Below, piece by piece: positions 9,377 to 17,490 of a DNA stretch of 64,000 nucleotides. The position numbers and the translations under genes were made by a program. The DNA is from Synechococcus sp. 8F6 (GTDB lineage: Bacteria > Cyanobacteriota > Cyanobacteriia > PCC-6307 > Cyanobiaceae), in contig NZ_NQKZ01000010.1 of assembly GCF_002252665.1 (NCBI RefSeq), positions 1 through 64,000 of the forward strand, in the 5' to 3' direction. Each line of letters begins with the position of its first letter. The stretch's first letter is position 1. A model generated the notes under the pieces. It made no database searches. It worked only from the letters and a program-made list of their open reading frames with translations, and was not told where the DNA came from.

Positions 9377-10150
9377 GTGATGACGGCTTCCGCCCCCTCC
9401 ACCATCTCCGGAACCCACCACGGCAAAGAGACCATCCTGGTCGTCGATGACGAAGCCAGCATTCGGCGGATTTTGGAAACCCGGCTGTCGATGATCGGCT
9501 ACCAGGTGGTCACCGCCAGCGATGGCGTCGAAGCCCTGGAGCTGTTCAAGACCACCCAGCCCGACCTGGTGGTGCTCGACGTGATGATGCCCAAGCTCGA
9601 TGGCTACGGCGTCTGCCAGGAGCTGCGCAAGGAATCGGATGTGCCGATCGTGATGCTCACGGCCCTGGGCGATGTGGCTGACCGCATCACCGGTTTGGAG
9701 CTCGGCGCCGACGACTACGTGGTGAAGCCCTTCAGCCCCAAGGAGCTGGAAGCCCGCATCCGCTGCGTGCTGCGCCGCGTGGAGAAGGAAGCCGTGGCCG
9801 GCATCCCCAATTCCGGCGTGATTGCCGTAGGCGACCTGCGGATCGACACCAACAAACGCCAGGTGTACCGAGGCGACGAGCGCATTCGGCTCACCGGCAT
9901 GGAGTTCAGCCTGCTGGAGCTGCTGGTGAGCCGCAGTGGCGAACCCTTCAGCCGCGGCGAAATCCTCAAGGACGTCTGGGGCTACACCCCTGAGCGCCAT
10001 GTGGACACCAGGGTCGTGGATGTCCATATCTCCCGGCTGCGCTCCAAACTGGAAGACGATCCGGCCAACCCCGAGCTGATCCTCACGGCTCGCGGCACCG
10101 GCTATCTGTTTCAACGCATCGTTGACGCCGTTGCCTCCGAAGGAACCTGA
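9377..10150 (+). CDS. rpaB: OmpR-family response regulator RpaB (Ycf27)
   Basis: A 257-residue regulator with a receiver domain (phosphoacceptor D68 counted from this start) and a winged-helix output domain. The stretches DDEASIRRILETRLSMIGY and VMMPKLDGYGVCQELRKESD are nearly invariant in RpaB/Ycf27. RpaB binds HLR1 sites and controls high-light genes and photosystem genes; its kinase is NblS (Hik33). A second ATG at 9380 is an equally good start. The end overlaps plsX by 29 bases. Confidence 0.95.
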   Translation: MMTASAPSTISGTHHGKETILVVDDEASIRRILETRLSMIGYQVVTASDGVEALELFKTTQPDLVVLDVMMPKLDGYGVCQELRKESDVPIVMLTALGDVADRITGLELGADDYVVKPFSPKELEARIRCVLRRVEKEAVAGIPNSGVIAVGDLRIDTNKRQVYRGDERIRLTGMEFSLLELLVSRSGEPFSRGEILKDVWGYTPERHVDTRVVDVHISRLRSKLEDDPANPELILTARGTGYLFQRIVDAVASEGT

Positions 10151-11474
10151 CAAGCGCGCCAAGCCCAGCCGGGCCATCCGACGGCTGGTGATCTGGTATC
10201 GCCGCAACGCGGCGGTCACCAGCCTGGTGGACACCGCCGCCACCGCCGCCACCTCTGCCGCCAGCACCGCCGGGAGCATGGCGGGGACGATGGCCGGCAG
10301 CATGGCCGGAGCAGCCGGGGCCGCCACCAGCGCTGCAGGTAGCATAGCCAACACGGTGCTGCAGCCGTTGGTGTTTGATCCGCTGCGGCGCCTGCAGCGG
10401 GGGCTGGGCGGACCCGATGAGGACAAACCGATCAACGACGCCGACCGCCTCTGGGTGGCCGTCGACGGCATGGGAGGCGACTACGCCCCCGGACCGATCC
10501 TGGAAGGCTGCCTGAGGGCGGTGGAGCTGCTGCCCCTGCGGGTGCGGTTCGTGGCCGAAACAGACCGGCTGGACGCCGCCATGGCCGAAATGGGCCTCCA
10601 GGAGCAGCTCGATGCGGCCGTGGCGAGAGGCCTGATCCAGCTAGTGCCGAGCGGCCCCTCGGTGGGCATGGACGAGGAGGCCACGGTGGTGCGCAAAAAG
10701 CGCGACGCCAGCATCAACATGGCCATGGACCTGGTCAAACAGGGCCAGGCCACCGCGGTGTACTCCGCCGGCAACTCCGGCGCCGTGATGGCATCGGCAA
10801 TCTTCCGGCTCAGCCGGCTCAAAAGCATCGATCGCCCGGCCATCGGCGCCCTGTTCCCCACCAAGGACACCGAACAACAGGTGCTGGTGCTGGATGTGGG
10901 CGCCAACATGGATTGCAAGCCCAGTTACCTGCACCAGTGGGCCCTGCTGGGTCACATCTACAGCCGCGATGTGCTGCAGGTGGCCCGCCCCCGCATCGGC
11001 CTGGTGAACATCGGCGAAGAGGAGTGCAAGGGCAACGAGCTCTGCCTGCGCACCTACCCGCTGCTGGCGGAGGAGCAGCGTTTTGACTTCGCCGGCAACT
11101 GCGAAGGCCGCGACATCCTTTCAGGCAACTTCGATGTGGTGGTGTGCGATGGCTTCACCGGCAACGTGCTGCTGAAATTCCTCGAGAGCGTCGGGAGTGT
11201 GCTGCTGGATGTGATCAAGGAGGAGCTGCCCCGGGGCCGCCGCGGCAAGGTGGGCTCAGCCTTTCTGATCAACAACCTGCGCCGCATCAAAAAGCGCCTC
11301 GACCACGCCGAGCACGGCGGCGCTCTGCTCCTGGGCGTTGACGGAGTGTGCGTGATCGGCCACGGCAGCAGCAAGGCCCTCTCGGTGCTGAGCGCCCTGC
11401 GCCTGGCCCACTCCGCCGCCAGCCATGGCGTAATGGCCAACCTGCATGCCCTCTGTACAGCTGTGGTTGACTGA
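10122..11474 (+). CDS. plsX: Phosphate acyltransferase PlsX
   Basis: Catalyses acyl-ACP plus phosphate to acyl-phosphate, the first committed step of phospholipid synthesis. The catalytic part starts near residue 110 at VAVDGMGGDYAPGPILEG and includes GNSGAVMASA and FTGNVLLK. At 450 residues it is about 100 longer than most PlsX proteins: an N-terminal basic segment is followed by an Ala/Gly/Ser/Thr/Met low-complexity stretch (residues 34-80). The start is TTG at 10122, inside rpaB; no ATG occurs before the low-complexity region. It heads plsX-fabH-fabD-plsC. Confidence 0.9.
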   Translation: MTPLPPKEPDKRAKPSRAIRRLVIWYRRNAAVTSLVDTAATAATSAASTAGSMAGTMAGSMAGAAGAATSAAGSIANTVLQPLVFDPLRRLQRGLGGPDEDKPINDADRLWVAVDGMGGDYAPGPILEGCLRAVELLPLRVRFVAETDRLDAAMAEMGLQEQLDAAVARGLIQLVPSGPSVGMDEEATVVRKKRDASINMAMDLVKQGQATAVYSAGNSGAVMASAIFRLSRLKSIDRPAIGALFPTKDTEQQVLVLDVGANMDCKPSYLHQWALLGHIYSRDVLQVARPRIGLVNIGEEECKGNELCLRTYPLLAEEQRFDFAGNCEGRDILSGNFDVVVCDGFTGNVLLKFLESVGSVLLDVIKEELPRGRRGKVGSAFLINNLRRIKKRLDHAEHGGALLLGVDGVCVIGHGSSKALSVLSALRLAHSAASHGVMANLHALCTAVVD

Positions 11475-11495
11475 CCCCACTGTGGGCTGATCCCG

Positions 11496-12530
11496 GTGTC
11501 GCTCGGCGGAGTCAACACATCAGCGGGGCTGGGCGGCATGGCCCTGGTGGGCTCCGGCAGCGCCGTGCCGGCAGCCAGCATCAGCAATCAGCAACTCAGC
11601 GAGCGGGTTGACACCAACGACGACTGGATCCGCACCCGCACCGGCATCGGCGCCCGTCGGGTCGCCGGCCCTGGCGAATCCCTCACCTGCCTAGCCACCC
11701 GTGCCGCCCAGGCCGCCCTCGACCACGCCGGCTGGGCACCGGAGGATCTCGACCTGATCCTGCTGGCCACCTCCAGCCCCGACGATCTATTCGGCACGGC
11801 GCCGCGGGTGCAGGGGGCCCTGGGGGCCACCAACGCCGTGGCCTTTGATCTCACCGCTGCCTGCAGCGGCTTTCTGTTTGCGCTGATCACCGCTGGCCAA
11901 TACCTGGGCAGCGGCGCGATGCGACGGGCCCTGGTGATCGGCGCCGACCAATTGAGCCGCTGGGTCGACTGGGACGACCGCACCACCTGCGTGCTCTTCG
12001 GTGATGGAGCCGCAGCGGTGGCCGTGGAGGCCTGCGCGGCGAGCGACACGGGCCTGCTGGGCTTCCGCATGCGCTCAGACGGCAGCCGCAATGCCTGCCT
12101 CACCCTGGCCCAGGTGGATCGGCATGCCCCCCTGCTCGGCGGTCTCACGGCCCAACAGGGCGGCTTCGCCCCGATCCAGATGAACGGGCAGGAGGTCTAC
12201 AAATTCGCGGTGCGCGAAGTGCCGGCGATCCTCAGCGAGCTGCTGGAGGCCACCGGCACCGCCCCAGAGCAGCTCAACTGGCTGCTGTTGCACCAGGCCA
12301 ACCAGCGCATCCTTGATGCGGTGGCCGACCGCTTCGCCATGCCCCATGCCCAGGTGCTCAGCAACCTGGCCCACTACGGCAACACCTCAGCCGCCACTAT
12401 CCCGCTGATGCTGGATGAGGCGGTCAAAGACGGCCGGGTGCAGCCGGGCCATCTGCTGGCCAGCAGCGGCTTTGGCGCCGGCCTTAGCTGGGGCGCGGCC
12501 CTGCTGCGCTGGGGTGGGCCACAACCCTGA
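11496..12530 (+). CDS. fabH: 3-oxoacyl-ACP synthase III
   Basis: Initiates fatty acid elongation by condensing acetyl-CoA with malonyl-ACP. The catalytic triad is visible: C123 in AACSGF, H266 in HQANQRI and N296 in YGNTSAA. RTGIGARR near residue 48 is also typical. The GTG at 11496 is 21 bases after plsX; an ATG at 11538 (MALVGSGSAVP) is an alternative that removes 14 unconserved residues. Second gene of the lipid operon. Confidence 0.95.
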   Translation: MSLGGVNTSAGLGGMALVGSGSAVPAASISNQQLSERVDTNDDWIRTRTGIGARRVAGPGESLTCLATRAAQAALDHAGWAPEDLDLILLATSSPDDLFGTAPRVQGALGATNAVAFDLTAACSGFLFALITAGQYLGSGAMRRALVIGADQLSRWVDWDDRTTCVLFGDGAAAVAVEACAASDTGLLGFRMRSDGSRNACLTLAQVDRHAPLLGGLTAQQGGFAPIQMNGQEVYKFAVREVPAILSELLEATGTAPEQLNWLLLHQANQRILDAVADRFAMPHAQVLSNLAHYGNTSAATIPLMLDEAVKDGRVQPGHLLASSGFGAGLSWGAALLRWGGPQP

Positions 12531-12589
12531 CAAGGAGCGACGGGTGGCCGAGACCTAATCTCCAGCCGTCTTCCTCGGAGAGCGGCAGC

Positions 12590-13504
12590 ATGGGCATTGC
12601 CTGGGTGTTTCCTGGCCAGGGCTCACAAAAAATCGGCATGGCTGAGGCCGTGCTGGAGCTTCCTGGAGCCCAGCAGCGCTTCGAGCAAGCGTCAGCCCTG
12701 CTGGGCCGCGACCTGCTGGCCATCTGCGCGGGCACGGCAGACGGGTCATCCGAGGGCGAGCCATCCGACCTCAACGACACCCGCAACACCCAGCCGGCCC
12801 TGTTCGTAATCGAAAGCCTGCTGGCTGATGGGCTCAAGGCCCAGGGGCGCACGGCCCAGGTGGTGGCAGGCCACAGCCTCGGCGAGCTGGTGGCTTTGCA
12901 CGTGGCCGGGGTGTTTGACTTCGCCACCGGCCTGGCGCTGATGAAAACCCGCAGCACCTTGATGGCCGCCGCGGGCGGCGGCGCCATGACGGCCGTGATG
13001 GGCTTCGATCGCGGCGAGCTGGAGGCCCTGGTGGCCGCTAACGATGGCGTGGTGATCGCCAACGACAACAGCAGCGCCCAGGTGGTGCTCTCCGGCAGCC
13101 CGGAAGCGGTGGCGGCCGTGAGTGGCCAGCTCCAGTGCAAGCGGGCCATTCCCTTGGCGGTGAGCGGCGCCTTCCATTCCCCCTTCATGGCTGATGCAGC
13201 CGCCGCCTTTGCCGCCGAGCTGGAGGCGGTGCCCTTCGCCGATGCGGCGATCCCGGTGCTCAGCAACACCGATCCCACCCCGGAAACCAGCGGCCCAGCC
13301 CTCAAGGCCCGCCTGATTCACCAGATGACCACCGGCGTGCGCTGGCGCGAAACCATGGAGCAGTTCAGCGCCCTGGGCATCAGCACCGCTGTGGAGATCG
13401 GCCCCGGCGCCGTGCTCAGCGGGCTGATCAAGCGCAGCTGCGACGGCATCACCACCGCCCAGATCGGCGGCGGCGCTGACCTGGGGCTGGGAATCGGCCT
13501 GTGA
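12590..13504 (+). CDS. fabD: Malonyl CoA-ACP transacylase
   Basis: Transfers malonyl from CoA to ACP for fatty acid synthesis. The N-terminus MGIAWVFPGQGSQKIGMAEA, the nucleophile S96 in GHSLGE and H196 in GAFHSPFM are all in place. A GGAGAG sequence lies about seven bases before the ATG. The stop overlaps the plsC start (GTGA). Confidence 0.96.
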   Translation: MGIAWVFPGQGSQKIGMAEAVLELPGAQQRFEQASALLGRDLLAICAGTADGSSEGEPSDLNDTRNTQPALFVIESLLADGLKAQGRTAQVVAGHSLGELVALHVAGVFDFATGLALMKTRSTLMAAAGGGAMTAVMGFDRGELEALVAANDGVVIANDNSSAQVVLSGSPEAVAAVSGQLQCKRAIPLAVSGAFHSPFMADAAAAFAAELEAVPFADAAIPVLSNTDPTPETSGPALKARLIHQMTTGVRWRETMEQFSALGISTAVEIGPGAVLSGLIKRSCDGITTAQIGGGADLGLGIGL

Positions 13505-14253
13505 ATCGCCCTGTCGCTGCCGTTAGGCGGGCCCTGCGCCGCCGCAAACCGGCAGAGCCGCCGGCCCTGATCCGCACACCCCGGCCCAGCCTCACCTACC
13601 GGCTGATCAGCTACCTGCTGGTGTTTCCGGTGTACCGGTTGCTGTTCCGGGGCCGCACCGCTGGCAACGCCAACGTGCCGATGGAAGGCGCCTTGGTGGT
13701 GGTGGCCAACCACGGTTCTCACCTCGATCCACCGCTGCTGGGCCATGCCCTCGGCCGTCCCGTGGCTTTCATGGCCAAGGCTGAGCTGTTTCGGGTGCCG
13801 ATCCTGGGGCCGATCATCCGCGCCTGCGGGGCCTATCCGGTGTCCCGCGGCGCCAGCGACCGCGAGGCGATCCGCACCGCCACCGACCGACTGCTGGAGG
13901 GTTGGGCCACCGGCGTGTTCATCGACGGCAGCCGCCAGAGCAACGGCCGGGTCAACGATCCCCAGGCCGGTGCAGCCCTGCTGGCAGCCCGGGCCGGTGT
14001 GCCCCTGCTGCCGGTGGCGATCATCAACAGCCACCGGGCTCTCGGCCCAGGCCAGAAGGGCGCCCGCCTGGTGCCGATCCACATCCGCATCGGCACGCCG
14101 ATCCCACCACCCGCCTCGCGTCGCCGCCCCGACCTCGACGACGCCACCGCCGCCTGCCAGGCCCAGATCAATGCCCTCCTGGATCAGGGCCTGATCAGCG
14201 GGCGGCAGCTGGCCCCAGGCCTGGAACGCGCTGCGTTGCCGCCCAGCTCTTGA
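13501..14253 (+). CDS. plsC: 1-acyl-sn-glycerol-3-phosphate acyltransferase
   Basis: A 250-residue membrane-associated acyltransferase making phosphatidic acid. The HX4D motif is H71-GSHL-D76 and the acceptor-binding motif FIDGSRQSNGR corresponds to the family's FPEGTRS. The N-terminus is strongly basic. GTG start, four-base overlap with fabD, so coupled. Its last 59 bases overlap the end of a DUF218 gene on the other strand. Confidence 0.92.
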   Translation: MNRPVAAVRRALRRRKPAEPPALIRTPRPSLTYRLISYLLVFPVYRLLFRGRTAGNANVPMEGALVVVANHGSHLDPPLLGHALGRPVAFMAKAELFRVPILGPIIRACGAYPVSRGASDREAIRTATDRLLEGWATGVFIDGSRQSNGRVNDPQAGAALLAARAGVPLLPVAIINSHRALGPGQKGARLVPIHIRIGTPIPPPASRRRPDLDDATAACQAQINALLDQGLISGRQLAPGLERAALPPSS

Positions 14254-14827
14254 GGTCGCGGCCACTCAGCACCCACAGGGCCGCCCGAAGCCCATCGCCC
14301 CAGATCTTGCGGCGCCCCTCAGGCTGACAGCGATCGGCGCAGTCGACGGACTCGGGCGTGAGGTGAATGCCGCGGCTGCCCGCCACAATCCGGCCCACCA
14401 GCAGGGCCCGATCCATGTGGTCGCTGCTGGTCACCAGCAGGGCATGACGGATGCGGGCGCGGCGAAGATCGTCCACCAGAGAGGTGAAGTTGGAGAGGGT
14501 GTCGCGGGCGCGGTAGTCGAGTTGCACCTGGCTGGGCGGCAGCCCCTGGCGTTGCTCAAACAACCAGCGGGCGTACTCAGGATTGCTGCCGCCACTCACC
14601 ACCACCGGCAGGCCCTGACGGGCTGCCAGGGCCGCAGCCCGCTGCTCCCGCGCCACATCGCCGCCGAGCACCAGGATCATCTGGGGTGGCGGCGGGGCCG
14701 GCCTCCACCATCCGCGGGATAGCCAGATCAGGCCTCCCGCCAGCAGCAGCACCACCCCCACCCGGGGCCGGAGGAGCGGCCGACTGGAACGGCGGTGGCG
14801 CCGAGGCCGTTGGGGTGCTCGCCCCAT
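14195..14827 (-). CDS. DUF218 (YdcF/SanA-like) membrane-anchored protein
   Basis: A 210-residue protein beginning MGRAPQRPRRHRR, with one membrane segment at about residues 22-38 (VGVVLLLAGGLIWLS), then the DUF218 fold: MILVLGGDVAREQRAAALA, VVVSGGSNPEY, DYRARDTLSNF and LLVTSSDHMDRALLVG. The domain is linked to envelope functions but its chemistry is poorly known. The start overlaps the tsaB stop by one base (TGATG). The 3' end overlaps plsC on the opposite strand. Confidence 0.85.
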   Translation of the reverse strand: MGRAPQRPRRHRRSSRPLLRPRVGVVLLLAGGLIWLSRGWWRPAPPPPQMILVLGGDVAREQRAAALAARQGLPVVVSGGSNPEYARWLFEQRQGLPPSQVQLDYRARDTLSNFTSLVDDLRRARIRHALLVTSSDHMDRALLVGRIVAGSRGIHLTPESVDCADRCQPEGRRKIWGDGLRAALWVLSGRDLKSWAATQRVPGLGPAAAR

Positions 14828-15438
14828 CAGAGCCCGGCCACCGGCGAGGTGGGATAGAGCGGCAACACGGGCTGCCAGGGGGCCTCCAGACCCTGGACGT
14901 GGGCCCGCACGCTGAGCTCCAGCAACTGCGCCACATCGTCGGGCAGCTGGGCGGCGGATGGCAGCTGCGGGCCCGGCGGCACGGGCGTGCCCGGGGCGAA
15001 CAACCGCGGCGCCTCCAACTCGAGGCAGCCCGCCCCGGCACCGCCGGGCGCTGGGGCATAGAGGCCCGCCACCACACCGCGACGGGGCAGCTCCTGCACC
15101 AGCCAGGTGGGCTCCCTGATCCCCAGGCGCTGGGCCACCAGCAGAAAACTGCCCACCCCATCGAGGGGAAGCTGCAGCTGCTGGGCCAGGGTGCGGGCCA
15201 GCACCACGGTGAGCCTGGTGCCGGTGAAGCCCCCTGGCCCCGTGGCCACCGCCAGACGGGTGAGCTGGGGCCATTGGTGGGCCGGCAACACCTGCTCGAC
15301 GCAGCTGAGCAGCTGGTTGGAAAGGCCGCGACCGAGCGGGAAGGCACGCACCTCGCCGCCGCCCGAGCCGGCATCAAGCCAGCGCACCCCCACGCCGAGC
15401 ACCTCGCTGGAACTGTGCAAAGCCAAGACAGCACCCAT
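14827..15438 (-). CDS. tsaB: tRNA threonylcarbamoyladenosine biosynthesis protein TsaB
   Basis: A 203-residue ASKHA-fold protein that scaffolds TsaD and TsaE for t6A37 modification of ANN-decoding tRNAs. The start MGAVLALHSSSEVLGVGV and the family motif VATGPGGFTGTRLTVVLA are diagnostic. GTG at 15441 is one codon upstream of the ATG. It follows ycf34 by 10 bases and is coupled to the DUF218 gene. Confidence 0.9.
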   Translation of the reverse strand: MGAVLALHSSSEVLGVGVRWLDAGSGGGEVRAFPLGRGLSNQLLSCVEQVLPAHQWPQLTRLAVATGPGGFTGTRLTVVLARTLAQQLQLPLDGVGSFLLVAQRLGIREPTWLVQELPRRGVVAGLYAPAPGGAGAGCLELEAPRLFAPGTPVPPGPQLPSAAQLPDDVAQLLELSVRAHVQGLEAPWQPVLPLYPTSPVAGL

Positions 15439-15448
15439 CACCAGCACC

Positions 15449-15700
15449 TCATCGGGGCAGGGCAGCGCCGGGGCACAACCGCTGCCAGCGGCCTGCATCA
15501 CGCTGGAAGCTGGCGCAGGCCCGCACATCCCATTCCACGCCCACGCCGCCCTGGGGCAAATCCTGCACCTGCACGTGGATCCGCGGCTCCTCGGGCGTGA
15601 AATCGGGCTGGAGGGCAAGGTGGGGCACACCGTGCTGCCGCTCCACCGCGTGGTAGGCCTGACAGCGGTCGACCCAGCGGCAATCCACGCAGATGCACAT
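15449..15700 (-). CDS. ycf34: Ycf34 iron-sulfur protein
   Basis: An 83-residue protein starting MCICVDCRWVDRCQAYHAVE, the Ycf34 signature with closely spaced cysteines (C2, C4, C7, C13). Ycf34 binds an Fe-S cluster and is needed for efficient photosynthetic electron transport in Synechocystis. An upstream in-frame ATG at 15727 would add nine residues and destroy the conserved N-terminus. Its start is only 28 bases from the CCA-enzyme start on the other strand. Confidence 0.92.
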   Translation of the reverse strand: MCICVDCRWVDRCQAYHAVERQHGVPHLALQPDFTPEEPRIHVQVQDLPQGGVGVEWDVRACASFQRDAGRWQRLCPGAALPR

Positions 15701-15728
15701 GCTGCCCAGGCCGAGCCAGGCGCCCATT

Positions 15729-16997
15729 GTGACGGCTGACCGTTCTGCCGGCGAGGTGGCTCACCAGCTGTGGCAGCGCCTGCTGGCCGAGCCCTGGCCG
15801 CTGCCGCTGGCGGCGCTGCCACCAGGCACAGCCCTGGTGGGGGGCGCCATCCGGGATGCCCTGCTGGGCCGCCTCGCGCCCCAACCCGACCTCGACTTCG
15901 TGGTGGAGGGCGATGCCATCACCCTGGCCCGCCAGCTGGCCCGGCACCACGGCGGCAGCGCCGTGGTGCTCGATGCCGACCATGGCATCGCCCGGCTCGT
16001 GGTGAAGGGCTGGAACATCGACCTGGCCCAGCGGGACGGCGCGACCCTGGAGGCCGACCTGGGTCGCCGGGATTACACCGTCAATGCCATGGCCCTGCCC
16101 CTGCCCGCCAGCGCAGGCAGCCCAGCCGGCTTGGTGGATCCCACCGGTGGCCTCGCTCACCTGCAGCGCCACCAACTGGTGGCCGTGAGCGAAGCCAACC
16201 TGCTGGCCGACCCCCTGCGGCTGCTGCGGGGCATCCGCCTGGCCTGCAGCCTCGAGTTCAGCCTGGAGCCCACCAGCCAAGCCTGGATTGAGCGCCATGC
16301 GAGCCAGCTGAGCGCAGTGGCCGGCGAGCGGGTGCTGGCGGAGCTGGAGAAGCTGGCCGAGGCCCCCGCAGGAGAGCGGGGCTTGGTGCTCGCCCTGCGC
16401 TGCGGACTGGTGCAGGGCTGGCACGCCGATGCCGCCGCCGCCCCGGCCTTGAGCGCCCTCAGCCAGGAGCAGGCGCAGCGGCAGGGGCTGCTGGACGCCG
16501 AAGTGGCCTGGGCCCTGCCGCTGGCGCGGCTCAGCGCCCTGCTACCCCCCGAGGCCCTGATGGCACTGCGCAGCAGCCGAAAGCTGCAGCAGCGCTGCCG
16601 GGCCCTGCGGCGCTGGCGTGGGGAACTGGAGGATGCCGGCGGCTGGACTGGGCTGGCGGAGCCCAACCGCGTGGCACTGCATCGGGACCTGGACGGCGAT
16701 CTGCCCGCCCTGCTGTTGCTGCTGACCCAGCCCCCCGGCAACCTGTTGGAACGCTGGCGCAACCCCCACGATCCGCTGCTGCATCCACGCCCGCCGCTGG
16801 ATGGCCGCCAACTCCAACAGCAGTTGGGGATCCCGGCCGGACCCGAGCTGGGGCGGCTGCTGGATCACCTCACCCTGGAGCGGGCCTTCGGCCGACTGGG
16901 AGACGGCCCGAAGGAGCGCTCCACGGCCCTGGCGGCAGCACAACGCTGGTGGATGCAGCAGAAAGGGAGCGACGGGCTGGACAGCCGGCGTGATTAA
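15729..16997 (+). CDS. cca: CCA tRNA nucleotidyltransferase / poly(A) polymerase family
   Basis: Adds or repairs the 3' CCA of tRNAs. Class II motifs are seen in order: GGAIRDALLGR, DLDFVVEGDA, RRDYTVNAMALPL and DPLRLLRGIRLACSLEF. The C-terminal half is Leu/Gln-rich and more variable. I use GTG 15729 (MTADRSAGEV); an ATG at 15693 would run into the ycf34 start region. Some cyanobacteria split CCA- and A-adding activities between two homologues, which cannot be decided here. The local tRNA-Asn lacks an encoded CCA. Confidence 0.88.
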   Translation: MTADRSAGEVAHQLWQRLLAEPWPLPLAALPPGTALVGGAIRDALLGRLAPQPDLDFVVEGDAITLARQLARHHGGSAVVLDADHGIARLVVKGWNIDLAQRDGATLEADLGRRDYTVNAMALPLPASAGSPAGLVDPTGGLAHLQRHQLVAVSEANLLADPLRLLRGIRLACSLEFSLEPTSQAWIERHASQLSAVAGERVLAELEKLAEAPAGERGLVLALRCGLVQGWHADAAAAPALSALSQEQAQRQGLLDAEVAWALPLARLSALLPPEALMALRSSRKLQQRCRALRRWRGELEDAGGWTGLAEPNRVALHRDLDGDLPALLLLLTQPPGNLLERWRNPHDPLLHPRPPLDGRQLQQQLGIPAGPELGRLLDHLTLERAFGRLGDGPKERSTALAAAQRWWMQQKGSDGLDSRRD

Positions 16998-17050
16998 CTT
17001 TCTGAGCAAAGGCGCATCGAGAGGCTTCTCCTCGCCTGCAGAAAGTTTTT
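16996..17050 (+). terminator. Layered hairpin plus T run between cca and the RNA-binding protein gene
   Basis: Three nested perfect arms: outer 9 bp (16996-17004 with 17039-17047), middle 5 bp (17010-17014 with 17033-17037) and inner 4 bp (GAGA 17019-17022 with TCTC 17027-17030, loop GGCT). Five T residues run from 17046 to 17050. It begins at the cca stop codon and ends 14 bases before the next ATG, so it can end cca transcripts or act as an attenuator in the following gene's leader. Confidence 0.6.
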
Positions 17051-17064
17051 CCTACCCCTTCCCC

Positions 17065-17490
17065 ATGAGCATTCGCCTCTACGTCGGCAACCTGCCGCAG
17101 ACCTTCGATGCCAAGGAGCTTGAGGCTCTGTTCAGCGCCGTGGGCGAAGGGGTGCGCTTCAAGGCCGTCAACGATCGTGACACCGGCGCTTGCCGTGGTT
17201 TCGGCTTTGCCAACGTTGACGATCAGAAGCTGGCCGACACCGTGATCGAGCAGCTCAACGGCAAGGACTTCGGCGGCAACGCCCTGCGGATCGAGGTCTC
17301 TGAGCGCAAGGACAGCCGCAGCGCAGCCCCCAGCGAGCGCCGCAACGGCAGCGCTCCCACCGCAGCCCGCAAGGCCGTCAACAAGGTGGTGCATGCCGAC
17401 AACGTCGATAGCGAAGCCCCCGATCCCCGCTGGGCCGGCGAACTGGCCAAGCTCAAGTCACTGCTGGCCAACCAAACGGCCGCAGTCTGA
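17065..17490 (+). CDS. RRM-type RNA-binding protein (Rbp)
   Basis: A 141-residue protein with one RNA recognition motif at residues 1-80: RNP2 is LYVGNL (4-9) and RNP1 is RGFGFANV. A charged linker with Ser, Arg and Asn follows, then a short C-terminal helix ending LAKLKSLLANQTAAV. Cyanobacterial Rbp proteins bind mRNA, several are cold-induced, and some help mRNAs reach the thylakoid. The strong hairpin just upstream suggests control at the RNA level. The last codons overlap the probable CTG start of the next gene. Confidence 0.93.
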   Translation: MSIRLYVGNLPQTFDAKELEALFSAVGEGVRFKAVNDRDTGACRGFGFANVDDQKLADTVIEQLNGKDFGGNALRIEVSERKDSRSAAPSERRNGSAPTAARKAVNKVVHADNVDSEAPDPRWAGELAKLKSLLANQTAAV

